The notes: generated by a model from the letters alone, not told the origin. DNA of 64,000 nt from Lumbricus terrestris (GCA_949752735.1 OX457047.1:14118674-14182673); one strand, 5' to 3'. Shown: positions 36,658 to 49,075, counted from the first letter of the stretch. Made by a program: numbers and translations.

Positions 36658-37821
36658 TCGCATTGGATGATCCGGTCCTCGACTCTAATTCGCATCGACT
36701 TCGACTTCGACCGATCATCATTCATGATCATGGAAGAAGAAGAAGATTGCAACGAAAGAAGTCTGCGAATGGTCATCTATGCCAATTAGATCAGGTAGGC
36801 AAATCATCTGTTGCTTTTGATTAGACCGGTCTATTAATTACGAGATGACCCTGACCATGGCAGGCTGAGGACAGTGAGGTCGAACTGTTGACCTCTGTTT
36901 ACTTGGAAACCAGAGACATGCTGAACAGTTTGACATTGTAGCGACGACAATGTCCTAAAAAATGGAACGACTTGGAAATCAATGCAGCACGTCGTAATAG
37001 CGTTAATAAGCCTACATTATTGTTTTTATCAGATTCGCCCAATACCACTATATAGTTAACTAACAAGGTTCTGTTATTGCCTTTCTACCGATGCAGGTGC
37101 TGAATTCGAAAGCGACACTCTGCTAGCTCAGAGGCGTCAAGGAGCCGACCAACTGTTCTGATCAGCTAGCCAATTTGAGTCAAACAATGTTTTTCTGACC
37201 TGCAAAGCCTTAAAGATGACGTTCTTGTATGTGACTCATCATCATCATCATCGTCGTCGTCGTCGTCGTCGTCGTCGTCATGCATCATTATCACAGTCTC
37301 TCATGAGCCATGGTACGTAGTAGTAGCCGATAGTAGTGGTTTGAAGCTTTTAAATGTGCTTATAGGCCTAATCATAATAATTAAGCGTATAGATTTCCTT
37401 TAGAATTTCCACACTGTATACATATAATGGTAGGATTATTTTTAAGCTAAGATGCTGATTTAAGGCTTCAATGATTAATTAATTAGTATAAATTAATTAT
37501 GGTGATAATTAGGCCTACTTTTCAATTTTCACATTGTAATAGTGGCAATTTAGGTTGTCATAGTAACAAAATTGTTCCGCGATTATAAGACATCAATAGG
37601 CCTAGCCACCTAGGCCTACTTATAATAATTACAATGATAAATTCTTTATTCATCCCGTTCAGCAACTCAGTTTTGCTGCTGTTCCGCTGCAGTAGCCTAT
37701 CAAGATAACACTCGAGTTCTTGTGACGAGTGCATCTTGATGCTGGAGTGAGTGGATCAGAGCAGTCACTCTTAGCAAAGATCTTATCTAGGCCTACTCAT
37801 TGTCTTCTGGTGATCTGAGAG
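36658..37821. other. Intergenic stretch with a (CAT)n(CGT)n microsatellite
   Basis: A (CAT)n run changes to (CGT)n at 37236-37279. No exon or other feature is supported. Confidence 0.5.
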
Positions 37822-37944
37822 AGAGAGACCTGTTTTCTGTTGCAACGCCTCTCAGGCTCTCTATAACTGTCCAGCGTTTCAACTCGGTGGCCTTTCGAGG
37901 CACTTTAGCTGAGCCAGATCCAAAGGAGTTTCAGTTACTGGCAA

Positions 37945-38039
<95 letters not shown>

Positions 38040-38040
38040 G
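37822..38040 (+). mobile_element. RLE-type LINE copy A: C-terminal 40 codons plus (AAT/GAT)n tail
   Basis: A frame around 37862-37937 reads LSITVQRFNSVAFRGTLAEP, the same C-terminus as copies B and C (LSICTQRFNAVAFRGTF). It then stops in an (AAT)n run at 37947-37971 that changes to (GAT)n up to 38038. It is the most 5' of five consecutive truncated copies. Confidence 0.75.
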
Positions 38041-40071
38041 TCATCGGAGGAGCTTATTCAGGCACTCACCGGGTTCGTCAACGTCATGCTGAGAGGGGAA
38101 TGCCCGGTAGAAATTCGCAGGGTGATGTTCGGAGGCACCCTGATTGCCTTATCCAAAAACACCGGAGGTCTCAGACCCATCGTAGTGGGATACGTCTGGA
38201 GAAGACTCGCAGCGAAATGCGCCAACATGTATGCGGTAAACAAATTGTCTTCCTTCTTCGCTCCCCTCCAAGTAGGCATTGCCACCCCGGGAGGCTGTGA
38301 AGCAGCGGTTCACGCAGCCAGAGCGTTTATTAACAACATGCCACCAGACCACGTCTTCGTCAAACTGGATTTCGCCAACGCCTTTAACACTTTGAGAAGG
38401 GATGTAATGCTACAATCAGTTCACGAGACAATACCTGAATTGTACGCTTTTATCTACCAAGCGTATGCCTCAGAATCTCTTCTCCAGTTCGGAACGTTCG
38501 AAGTTCTATCACAAATGGGGCCGCAGCAGGGTGACCCTCTTGGTCCCTTGCTCTTCTGCCTGCCACTCCAGCCCGTCCTATGCTCATTGATTTCCAGTTT
38601 TCGAGTGGGATATCTGGACGACCTCTCGCTTGGGGGAAAACCAGAGGATATATGCCATGACCTAGCTATCATTGCTAACTTGGAAACAACCTTAGGTATC
38701 CGATTGAATCGAGAGAAATGTGAAATCTTGGCGATGAATGAATTATCTGAAGAATGCTTCGTCAATTTCAAGCAGATTAACCGAGAGTCTATGATATTTC
38801 TTGGGGCTCCGCTCTTCAAAGGAAAGGCACTGGATGACGCACTGCAAAACCAAAGAGACAAGTTAGACAAGGCAGTAAAGGATTTGCTTAGTTTGCCTGT
38901 ACACGGGGCGTTGATGTTGCTACGGTCATGCTTCGGGTCAGTGAAGGTGTCTTATTTATTGAGGACTGCACCATGCTGGGGTCACCCCCTCTTGGAGTCA
39001 TTGGATGACCTGATGAGGATCGGGCTGGAAGCAATCATCAACATCAAGCTTAATGACGTCCAGTGGAAACAGGCTACGCTCCCAATCAGAGACGGTGGTC
39101 TTGGGATTAGAAGGGTTACGATGCTGGCATCTTCTGCTTACTTAGCGTCAGCTGCATCAACCAGAGATCTCGGGACTGCAATTCTCGGCAGCGATGATTG
39201 GACGGATGACTTGAGAGTTGAAATCTTACAGTCCCGCATCACTTCACATCCGAGTGGAGATGAGGCTGCGTTGTCTAAGCAGAAGGTCTGGGACAGACCA
39301 TTGATTGACATAGACAAATCTGATGTTTGGACATCACTCAACGACCCCTTCAACAGGGCCCGACTTGGAGCGGTGGCATCTTCACACGCCGGGGACTGGA
39401 TGGCTACTGTGCCCTTAATATCATGTGGGTTGGGTCTGAGCAATGAGGCCGTCAGGGTGGCTATTGGTTTGCGCTTGGGTCTAAACCTCAACGCGCCACA
39501 CCAGTGCCATTGTGGAGATTTGGTGGATCAAGGAGGTCACCACGGTCTGGTCTGTAAACAATCTGTGGGGCGAGCCAGCAGACACTTCGCGCTTAATGAC
39601 ATTGTTTGGAGGGCCCTTCAGAGAGCGGATACTCCAAGCACAAAAGAACCGCCTGGGCTTTTCCGAACCGACGGCAAACGACCTGATGGAGCGACTCTGA
39701 TACCGTGGTCGCGAGGCAAATACGTTGCCTGGGATGCCACTAGCATCCACACTTGCGCCACCTCATACATCCACGTGACATCGACTACACCGGGGGGTGC
39801 GGCCGAAGTAGCAGCAACACGAAAAAATGTAAAGTATGCTAACCTCCCCGCAACACATGACTTCGTCCCCATTGCCTTTGAAACACTTGGCCCCATAAAC
39901 AGATCAGGCATTGAATTTTTAACTGAACTTGGACGGCGTTTGTCAGTGGCAACTGGTAACCCTCTCGAAACCACGTACCTTTTCCAACGCCTCTCAATTT
40001 GTACGCAACGATTCAATGCAGTGGCATTTCGAGGCACGTTCCCACAGTTGTCCTGTGATGAAGGTCGCTAA
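38041..40071 (+). CDS. LINE reverse transcriptase with restriction-like endonuclease (copy B, 5'-truncated)
   Basis: This is the longest copy of a site-selective LINE. The frame is open from the upstream (GAT)n array; the first ATG is at 38086. Numbered from that ATG: the RT palm has KLDFANAFN (D95), PQQGDPLGPLLF and YLDD (176-179). There follows a thumb region with LIRDGGLG-type PIRDGGLGIRR. A CCHC knuckle C474-x1-C476-x8-H485-x4-C490 is next, then a PD-(x15)-D endonuclease motif (P533-D534, D550 in YVAWDAT). CCHC plus PD-x-D is the R2/R4-type restriction-like endonuclease arrangement. N-terminal DNA-binding fingers and RT motif 0-1 are missing because of 5' truncation. The frame ends with TAA at 40069-40071. 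The catalytic residues are intact. Confidence 0.9.
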   Translation, partial: SSEELIQALTGFVNVMLRGECPVEIRRVMFGGTLIALSKNTGGLRPIVVGYVWRRLAAKCANMYAVNKLSSFFAPLQVGIATPGGCEAAVHAARAFINNMPPDHVFVKLDFANAFNTLRRDVMLQSVHETIPELYAFIYQAYASESLLQFGTFEVLSQMGPQQGDPLGPLLFCLPLQPVLCSLISSFRVGYLDDLSLGGKPEDICHDLAIIANLETTLGIRLNREKCEILAMNELSEECFVNFKQINRESMIFLGAPLFKGKALDDALQNQRDKLDKAVKDLLSLPVHGALMLLRSCFGSVKVSYLLRTAPCWGHPLLESLDDLMRIGLEAIINIKLNDVQWKQATLPIRDGGLGIRRVTMLASSAYLASAASTRDLGTAILGSDDWTDDLRVEILQSRITSHPSGDEAALSKQKVWDRPLIDIDKSDVWTSLNDPFNRARLGAVASSHAGDWMATVPLISCGLGLSNEAVRVAIGLRLGLNLNAPHQCHCGDLVDQGGHHGLVCKQSVGRASRHFALNDIVWRALQRADTPSTKEPPGLFRTDGKRPDGATLIPWSRGKYVAWDATSIHTCATSYIHVTSTTPGGAAEVAATRKNVKYANLPATHDFVPIAFETLGPINRSGIEFLTELGRRLSVATGNPLETTYLFQRLSICTQRFNAVAFRGTFPQLSCDEGR

Positions 40072-40135
40072 CTCATGAACAAAGAACTTTTTATGCTTTT
40101 TCTTGTAAAACATGTTTCGTTTAATAAATGATTGT

Positions 40136-40230
<95 letters not shown>

Positions 40231-40240
40231 TAATAATAAG
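40072..40240 (+). repeat. 3' UTR and (AAT)n tail of LINE copy B
   Basis: A short 3' UTR ends TTTAATAAATGATTGTT, followed by about 33 AAT units (40135-40237). Copy C starts immediately after the run. Confidence 0.9.
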
Positions 40241-41667
40241 CGAAGCGAAGCGCTCCTCGAGCACAGCAATTCGCTCGAACGGGCCTTGAGCGACCTGGCA
40301 TGTCTCCAGGCTCAGGCGGCACTGATGCTGCTGCGGTCGTGCTTTGGAGCGGCCAAAATGACATATCTCTTGAGAGTGGCACCGTGCTGGAATCATCCCT
40401 TGCTAGTGAAGATGGACGAACAAATGCGGATTGGACTGGAAAAGATCATTAACATCGAGCTCAGCGATCTGCAGTGGATCCAGGCCACTCTTCCGATCAG
40501 AGACGGCGGACTCGGGTTCAGACGCGTTTCGATGCTGGCTTCATCAGCTTATTTAGCCTCAGCTGCATCAACCAAGTCGCTCGTGCACGCCGTGCTCAAC
40601 GTGGATACGTGGAGCGACGCTTACGCGGTGGAAATCCTGGAGGCCCGCGAAACAACGCGTCCGAGAGGAGAAGAGCCAACCCTTACCAGCCAGAAGGCCT
40701 GGGACAGGCCTCTGACTGACGCTGACAAGGTTGCAGTGTGGTCCGCCAACACCGACCCTCTAAGCCGGGCAAGGCTGGGCGCTGTGACATCACCCCACGC
40801 GGGAGACTGGCTCTCGACGGTTCCCGTGGTCTCGTGCGGTTTGGGCCTCAGCAACGAGGCCGTGCGAGTCGCGGTGGGTCTTCGGTTAGGACTCAATCTT
40901 TGTGCACCTCATCAATGCCAGTGTGGCGAGCCCGCCGATCCCGGAGGCAACCACGGGTTTGTCTGCAGACGATCTGCGGGAAGAGCGGCACACCACTTCG
41001 CCATGAATGACATCATATGGAGAGCACTGGTAAAATCGGACATTCCAAGCACGAAGGAGCCACCGGGCCTGATCCGCACGGATGGCAAGAGACCGGACGG
41101 AGCAACACTGGTTCCCTGGGCGAGGGGCAAGTATGTCGCATGGGATGCAACATCCATCCACACCTGTGCTGCCTCCTACCTCAACATTTCGGCTGCAATG
41201 CCCGGTGGGGCAGCCGAACACGCCGCAAACCGGAAGTGCGCCAAATATTCAACACTCCCGGCCACCCACGACTTCGTCCCCATCGCCATCGAATCGCTGG
41301 GCCCCATCAATCGGTCAGGTTGCGAATTCCTGTCTGAGCTGGGGCGCCGTATGACCGCCGCTTCTGGTGACCCTCGTGAGACTGCGCACTTATTCCAACG
41401 GCTATCGATATGCACTCAAAGATTCAACGCCATAGCATTCAGGGGCACTTTCACACAACCAACCGGAGTCGAGGACGACCAGCCATACCAACAATAATTG
41501 CATTATGTATTAGGCTTTGCATGCATCTGTGGGAATACAATTAGCACATTTTGCTAGTGTCTAGCCTAGTGCTCACCGTTAATCAGTTCCAGCCAGTTGA
41601 TGTTGCTCTGTTGGTTTTGAAAATAAATGATGGTTTTTTCATAATAATAATAATAACAATAATAATA
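40241..41667 (+). pseudogene. RLE-type LINE copy C, truncated within RT thumb
   Basis: The frame is open to 41497 but enters directly from the (AAT)n run, giving a spurious polyasparagine start. From ALMLLRSCFG onward it is collinear with copy B. It includes PIRDGGLGFRRVSMLASSAY, the CCHC knuckle and the RPDG...YVAWDAT endonuclease motif. It differs from copy B at many positions and is richer in G+C. The RT catalytic core is absent. The 3' UTR ends AAAATAAATGATGG with a short (AAT)n tail at 41641-41667. Confidence 0.88.
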
Positions 41668-42062
41668 AAAGGAAAGCAAATATGCAGACATTGCAAGATC
41701 GCATCATTTCGTCCCTATTGCAGTCGAAACCGCAGGAAGCTGGGATGGAGATTCTCTTCAATTTGTACAAGAACTAGGCCGAAAGATTTCAGTGGCCAAA
41801 GGTGACCCGCGTGAGACCAGCCATCTGCTCCAGCGTCTATCAGTCGCCTTGCAAATCGGAAACTCTTTGTCGGTTTTGGGAACAGACTCGAACAGTCAAG
41901 ACACCTGGAGGTCTTGGACTGAATGACCACGTTACGTAACAATGTTCAAAAGGAGCATAGACATTAGCTTGTAAATGACTTTGTAATTTTCTTTTGAAAA
42001 ATAAATGTGTGTTATATTAAAAAAAAAAAAAAAAAAAAATAATAACAATAATAATAATAATG

Positions 42063-42139
<77 letters not shown>
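41668..42139 (+). pseudogene. RLE-type LINE copy D: C-terminal fragment plus long tail
   Basis: A frame reads HHFVPIAVETAGSWDGDSLQ, then FVQELGRKISVAKGDPRETS, collinear with the C-terminus of copies B and C (THDFVPIAFETLGPINRSG...). The 3' UTR ends AAAAATAAATGTGTG, followed by an A run (42020-42039) and (AAT)n to 42139. Confidence 0.85.
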
Positions 42140-42140
<1 letters not shown>

Positions 42141-42222
42141 TTTAAAGCTTGAGTGGTGTTTCAATAAAGGTTGAAAATATAATAATAATAATAACAATAA
42201 TAATAATGATAATAATAATAAT
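42140..42222 (+). mobile_element. RLE-type LINE copy E: 3' UTR only, plus tail
   Basis: About 40 bp ending TTTCAATAAAGGTTGAAAAT resembles the 3' UTR ends of copies B-D, followed by another (AAT)n run at 42180-42222. It would be an extreme 5' truncation. Confidence 0.5.
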
Positions 42223-42403
42223 CCCATCTCCGGATAATTTTTTGAGCACCTGAGGGATCATAAATACCTCGGGTAAAAAAAAATAATAATAATTAATATT
42301 AATAATAAGATAAGAATTGCGACAATTTATATGGCGCCGTACACAGCCATGCGAGTACAAGCGCGCGCGGAACGATTATCCTCCATGGACTACTTTCACT
42401 AGC

Positions 42404-45400
42404 TATTTTATCGACTCAAAGGAGCGATAGATAATCTCACCTGTGAAGAGACGCTGGATGATGTCGACATAACGATGCGGTGGATGATCTCACCTATGAA
42501 GAGGTGCCAGATGATGTCTACATAACGATGCGGTGGATGATCTCACCTGTGAAGAGACGCTGGATGATGTCGACCTAACGATGCGAAAGATGATCTCACC
42601 TGTGAAAAGATGCCGGATGAAGTCGACCTAACGATGCGGTGGATGATCTCACCTGTGAAGACGTGCCGGATGAAGTCGACCTAACGATGCGGTGGATGAT
42701 CTCACCTGTGAAGAGGCATTGGATGAAGCCGACCTAACGATGCGGTGGATGATCTCACCTGTGAAGAGGTGCCTGATGAAGTCGACCTAACGATGCGGTG
42801 GATGATCTCACCTGTGAAGAGGTGCCGGATGAAGTCGACATAACGATGCGGTGGATGATCTCACCTGCGAAGAGGTGCCGGATGAAGCCGACCTAACGAT
42901 GCGGTGGATGATCTCACCTGTGAAGACGTGCCGGATGAAGTCGACCTAACGATGCGGTGGATGATCTCACCTGTGAAGAGGTGCCGGATGAAGTCGACCT
43001 AACGATGCGGTGGATGATCTCACCTGTGAAGACGTGCCGGATGAAGTCGACCTAACGATGCGGTGGATGATCTCACCTGTGAAGAGGTGCCGGATGAAGT
43101 CGACCTAACGATGCGGTGGATGATCTCACCTGTGAAGAGGTGCCGAATGATGTCTACTTAGCGAGGCGATAGATGATCTCGCGTGTGAAATGGCAGTAGG
43201 TGATCTTGCCAGTGAAATGGTGGTAGATGATCTCGCGTGTGAAATGGCGGTAGATGATCTCGCGTGTGAATTGGCGGTAGATGATCTCGCGTGTGAAATG
43301 ACGGTGGATGATCTCGCGTGTGAAATGCCGGTGGATGATCTCGCGTGTGAAATGGCGGTAGATGATCTCGCGTGTGAATTGGCGGTAGATGATCTCGCGT
43401 GTGAAATGACGGTGGATGATCTCGCGTGTGAAATGACGGTGGATGATCTCGCGTGTGAAATGGCGGTAGATGATCTCGCGTGCGAAATGGCGGTAGATGA
43501 TCTCGCGTGTGAAATGACGGTGGATGATCTCGCGTGTGAAATGGCGGTAGATGATATCGCCAGTGAAATGGTGGTAGATTATCTCTTCAGTGGCGGTAAC
43601 ATCTTCCGCCTTAGAAGCGGCTCTGAATCATCTCGACTCAAAGAAGCGATAGATAATCTCACCTGTGAAGAGACGCTGGATGATGTCTACATAACGATGC
43701 GAAAGATGATCTCACCTGTGAAAAGGTGCCAGATGTAGTCGACCTGCCGATGCGGTGGATGATCTCACCTGTGAAGAGGTGCCGGATGAAGTCGACCTAA
43801 CGATGCGAAAGATGATCTCACCTGTGAAGAGGTGCCGGATGAAGTCGACCTAACGATGCGAAAGATGATCTCACCTGTGAAGAGGTGCCGGATGAAGTCG
43901 ACCTAACGATGCGAAAAATGATCTCACCTGTGAAGAGGTGCCGGATGAAGTCGACCTAACGAGGCGAAAGATGATCTCACCTGTGAAGAGATGCCGTATG
44001 AAGTCGACCTAACGAAGCGGTAGATGATCTCGCGTGTGAAATGACGGGAGATGAGCTCGCGTGTGAAATGACGGTTGATGATATCGCGTGTGAAATGGTG
44101 GTAGAGGATCTCGCCAGTGAAGAGTCGGTAGATGATCTCGCGTGTGAATTGGCGGTGGATGATCTCGCGTGTGAAATGGCGGTAGATGATCTCGCGTGTG
44201 AATTGGCGGTAGATGATCTCGCGTGTGAAATGGCGGTAGATGATCTCGCGTGTGAAATGGCGGTAGATGATCTCGCGTGTGAAATGGCGGTAGATGATAT
44301 CGCCAATGAAATGGTGGTAGATGATCTCTTCAGTGGCGGTATCATCTTCCGCCTTAGAAGCGGCGCTGAATCATCTCGACTCAAAGAAGCGATAGATAAT
44401 CTCACCTGTGAAGAGACGCTGGATGATGTCGACTTAACATGGTGGATGATCTCACCTGTGAAGAGGTGGCGGATGAAGTCGACCTAACGATGCGGTGGAT
44501 GATCTCACCTGTGAAGAGGCGCCGGATGATGTCGACTTAACGATGCGGTGGATGATCTCACCTGTGAAGAGGTGCCGGATGAAGTCGACCTAACGATGCG
44601 GTGGATGATCTCACCTGTGAAGAGGTGCCGGATGAAGTCGACCTAACGATGCGGTGGATGATCTTACCTGTGAAGAGGTGGCGGATGAAGTCGACCTAAC
44701 GATGCGGTGGGTGATCTCACCTGTGAAGAGGTGCCGGATGAAGTCGACTTATCGATGCGGTGGATGATCTCACCTGTGAAGAGGTGCCGGATGAAGTCGA
44801 CTTATCGATGCGGTGGATGATCTCACCTGTGAAGAGGTGCCGGATGAAGTAAGCCGACCTAACGATGCGGTGGATGATCTCACCTGTGAAGAGACGCCGG
44901 ATGAAGTCGACCTAACGATGCGAAAGATGATCTCACCTGTGAAGAGGTGCCGGATGAAGTCGACTTAACGATGCGATAGATGATCTCACCTGTGAAGAGG
45001 TGCCGGATGAAGTCGACTTAACGAAGCGGTAGATGATCTCGCGTGTGAATTGGCGGTGGATGATCTCGCGTGTGATATGGCGGTAGATGATCTCGCGTGT
45101 GAAATGGCGGTAGATGATCTCGCGTGTGAAATGGCGGTAGATGATATCGCGTGTGAAATGGTGGTAGATGATCTCTTCAGTGGCGGTAACATCTTTCGCC
45201 TTATCAGCGGCTCTGAATCATCTCGACTCAAAGAAGCGATAGATAATCTCACGTGTGAAGAGACGCTGGATGATGTCGACTTAACGATGCGGTGGATGAT
45301 CTCACCTGTGAAGAGGTGCCGGATGAAGTCGACCTAACGATGCGAAAGATGATCTCACCTATGAAGAGGTGCCAGATGATGTCTACATAACGATGCGAAA

Positions 45401-46545
45401 GATGATCTCACCTGTGAAGAGGTGCCGGATGTAGTCGACCTACCGATGCGGTGGATGATCTCACCTGTGAAGAGGTGCCGGATGAAGTCGACCTAACGAT
45501 GCGGTGGATGATCTCACCTGTGAAGAGGTGCCGGATGAAGTCGACCTAACGATGCGGTAGATGATCTCACCTGTCAAATGGTGGTAGATGATCTTGTCAG
45601 TGAAATGCCGGAAGATGGTCTCGCGTGTGAAATGGCGGTGGATGATCTCGCGTGTGAAATGGCGGTGGATGATCTCGCGTGTGAAATGGCGGAAGATGAT
45701 CTCGCGTGTGAAATGGCGGAAGATGATCTCGCGTGTGAAATGGCGGAAGATGATCTCGCGTGTGAAATGGCGGTAGATGATCTCGCGTGTGAAATGACGG
45801 TGGATGATCTCGCCAGTGAAATGGCGGAAGATGATCTCGCGTGTGAAATGACGGTGGATGATCTCGCCAGTGAAATGGCGGTAGATGATCTCGCGTGTGA
45901 ATTGGCGGTAGATGATCTCGCGTGTGAAATGGCGGTAGATGATCTCGCCAGTGAAATGGCGGTAGATGATCTCGCGTGTGAAATGGCGGTAGATTATCAC
46001 GCCAGTGAAATGGCGTTAGATGATCTCGCGTGTGAATTGGCGGTAGATGATCTCGCGTGTGAAATGGCGGTAGATGGTCTCGCGTGTGAAATGGTGGTAG
46101 ATGATCTCTTCAGTGGCGGTATCATCTTCCGCCTGATATATAAGCGGCTCTGAATCATCTCGACTCAAAGAAGCGATAGATAATCTCACCTGTGAAGATG
46201 CGTTGGTTGATGTCGACCTAACGATGCGGTGGATGATCTCACCTGTGAAGAGGTGCCGGATGAAGTCGACCTAACGATGCGGTGGATGATCTCACCTGTG
46301 AAGAGGTGCCAGATGAAGTCGACCTAACGATGCGGTGGATGATCTCACCTGTGAAGAGGTGCCGGATGAAGTCGACCTAACGATGCGGTGGATGATCTCA
46401 CCTGTGAAGAGGTGCCGGATGATGTCGACTTAGCGATGCGGTGGATGATCTCACCTGTGAAGACTTGCTCTATGATGCCGACTTAGCGATGCCGTAGATG
46501 ATTTCACCTGTGAAGAGGCGCTAGATCATTTCGACATGTGAAGAG
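42404..46545. repeat. Satellite array: 27-bp monomers and 53-bp dimers in higher-order units
   Basis: Two unit types alternate. One is a 27-bp unit (core GATGATCTCGCGTGTGAA then WTGGCGGTA). The other is a 53-bp unit (core GATGATCTCACCTGTGAAGA...GATGAAGTCGACCTAACGAT). The 53-bp period was counted at 42961, 43014 and 43067. The 53-bp unit divides into a 27-bp and a 26-bp half, each starting GATGA, so it is a diverged dimer of the 27-bp unit. A non-repetitive spacer with CTCTTCAGTGGCGG and AGCGGCTCTGAATCATCTCG recurs near 43579, 44325, 45170 and 46104. Blocks of 27-bp units create long open frames reading (MAVDDLACE)n. Confidence 0.92.
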
Positions 46546-49075
46546 TGAAGACTATAGGCTAGTTTCCATGGTTTGATCTTTTGAATATAATTTATTCGTA
46601 TTAAATTAAATTGTTTTCAATTCAATTAGTTTTTTAAACTGGTGAAGACACTTTTACAGTAAACAGAACTGGAATTGAACATATTTAAGAAAGAAACGAT
46701 TAAATACCGAATTTATAAAGCGTTTATGTGATCATAATATGCATAGATCTAAAACGTGAACTTCATTTACGCTCACATGTCACGCAATTGTCTCTCCAGT
46801 CCTTTCGGGATTCACTAACACTATAATTATCGTCCTATATCTTATAACTACAATTCACTGTGATATATTATAGCTATTCACTAGTTATGAATTTCTACAG
46901 TCATATACCTTGATTTATTCAGTTATTTATTTTGTAAATAAATTTCTTACCCGCGCAAGGTCACATCGAAGTGTGAATCTGAGGCGCAGACAGTCAGCCA
47001 CCAGAGGAAGATGCAGTTAGGTAGCCACATTTTTTAAAACCAAGTAGAAATAGGCTTAGTGAGTTTTGAGCCATTTTTGAAGGTCAGGAGTGAATTTGAG
47101 TCACGAAAAGAGAGTGAAGTCGATTCCATTCCCTGGGAGCAGAGGCATGGAATGCACGCGAGCCCATAACTGTTCTGCATCGAGGCTCAGCTAATTTACC
47201 CATATTTGATGATCGTAGGCAACCTGAAAGAATGCAAGGAGTAAATAGTGACTTATGGTAGGAAGTGTACTGGTGGTGAGTAGGTTAAACAGGCCAATTT
47301 AAACTCGTCAGGAAGCCAATGCAGCTGATGAAGTAAGACTGAGGAACTTAATAGCTTGTGCTCGCTACGCAGACAACGCCACAATTAAGCCGAGGACCAT
47401 CTATCCAGCGAGCGGGTAGATCTTCTGAATCAATGGCATATCCAGTACGTTTGCGTACTCAAGGGACACACATTTGGTCAGAACAACTGGCCATCGATTA
47501 CTGCCACGTCGGTCGCCACTCCTTGAGGAGTTGAGGTATTGTTCAAATATATCGGATATCTTTTTGTGGCTACCGTACTTCTGAGGGTCGTAAGAGCAAA
47601 CTGCATCATTTGCTTCGACGTCAAGAGAGGATTATGGTAACTTCCGGTAGGACCGGAAGGGTGATCGCCTACAGCTTACGCTATAGACTTTCGATAGCTT
47701 CCCGGGTACTGGAATATCGCAGTCGAGTTCCTGTCCCTGATATGAATGCGGATTAGAAGGTGAACCAGTCGGAACTACGAGGGTCGAACCTCGTACGCTT
47801 CTTCATTAACTGTAACTAATGCATGCATGTGTGTCTTCTGTTTGTATCTTTCTCAACATGATCACACATGATGCTGAGGACCATTGATGACGATGACGAT
47901 GATCTCGGATATGCGACGTCATCATCTCACGATGGGAGGAATGTCGCGGTCGGCACTACAAAGCGAAACAGCGACATCTGCTGGCAGGTCTTCTTCGGCT
48001 CCGCCAACAACACGGGGTGGTGATTCATTGACTTCAAACTACGACTGCGGAGGGCGTTCATCATCATGGGCGAAAAACACCGATGTTCCTGACGTCAAAA
48101 ATGGGGTAGGCCGGTAGGGCTGATACGACTGGGAGTCTGCTATCTGCAGGCAAGATCAGTCCACAACCTTGGCTATCAGGACAGTGAATTAGCATCTGAT
48201 CGACCTACGAGGGCTGGAGTAACGAACCTAGCTGGCATTATAGGCCTACACGAGCGACTTCAAAGGGACCATTAGCCTTTGACGTATGGCCTGGAATGAA
48301 TTAGCGCCCCGACGAAGGGGGTATTCGAACAATAATGGATCCCAGGGGCAGTTCATGTTGGGCAAGGATTCATTTGAACCCAGTAGAACCAGGGACCTCA
48401 GAAATGGAACAGTCATGTAGAAAAAAGGCCATCCATTCAAGAATGTTACCATGCAGACCAAAAGAAACATCAATGTTTAGTATTTGCATTTTTCAATTGA
48501 CGATGGACCAACGAATCAGGATTTGACGAAGGCATGTCAAGGTCATTCTAAGACTGCATTTAGAAAAGAGGCATAAGTAGCCATGCGTATTTGAACACTA
48601 AAAATTCATTTCAAACAGCACTCTCACGTCTTTTGCTCGACACATAATTATTATTTTATTTGTTTGGGACAGTTCAGCTTCTGATCAGTGACGTATATAT
48701 AGGGGCCTATATACTGCGCTAATTTAAATGCCAAAACCAGGCAATCTTTGCAACTTATGTCCATGTATACAATAAACGATAGAGATGACAAAACATAACA
48801 GTCAAACAGTCCTTGGTAGAAGACTGTTCAAACACTCCATCACGTACATATTGTATGTCTGTCACTTGTACATCGATGACACATTTTTATTGCAACTGTA
48901 GATCTATTATGCTTAAAAGCATGCATAGGCAATGAAGCTAAACTGTTTTCCTGTCATTTACGATCGTGTTCCGAGTGTTTTTGGCTGAGGGTCGAGATCT
49001 GGCTAACGGGGATGGAGATATACGGTATAGATTCATAATATACAGCTGAAACTGGAGATGTCCTGCATTATATAC
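46546..49075. other. Stretch between satellite and synaptotagmin-like gene
   Basis: Apart from the LINE remnant at 46985-47410, I find no domain-bearing frame. Small open frames around 47884-48526 have no recognisable motif. Part of this may be 3' UTR or downstream flank of the minus-strand gene that ends at 49076. Confidence 0.45.
46985..47410 (-). pseudogene. Degenerate LINE RT C-terminal fragment
   Basis: The minus strand reads RAFHASAPREWNRLH, like the RSFAYLGPTCWNRLP block of the LINE at 493-1176. CAGCTGCATTGGCTTCCTGA near 47310-47330 (minus strand) encodes the LHWLP block. No intact frame remains. Confidence 0.5.

Noticed and set aside
40112..40236. Open frames of polyasparagine, polytyrosine or polyisoleucine over the (AAT)n runs
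   Set aside because: They are translations of the microsatellite tail between LINE copies and have no start or domain of their own.
43190..46153. Long frames reading (MAVDDLACE)n as a repeat protein gene
   Set aside because: They exist because the satellite monomer is 27 bp. Neighbouring 53-bp blocks break the frame, there are no splice or promoter features, and the frames stop at the spacer. Kept only as a repeat.
42404..46545. CRISPR-like array
   Set aside because: The units are directly contiguous or diverged dimers without unique spacers, and the context is eukaryotic.
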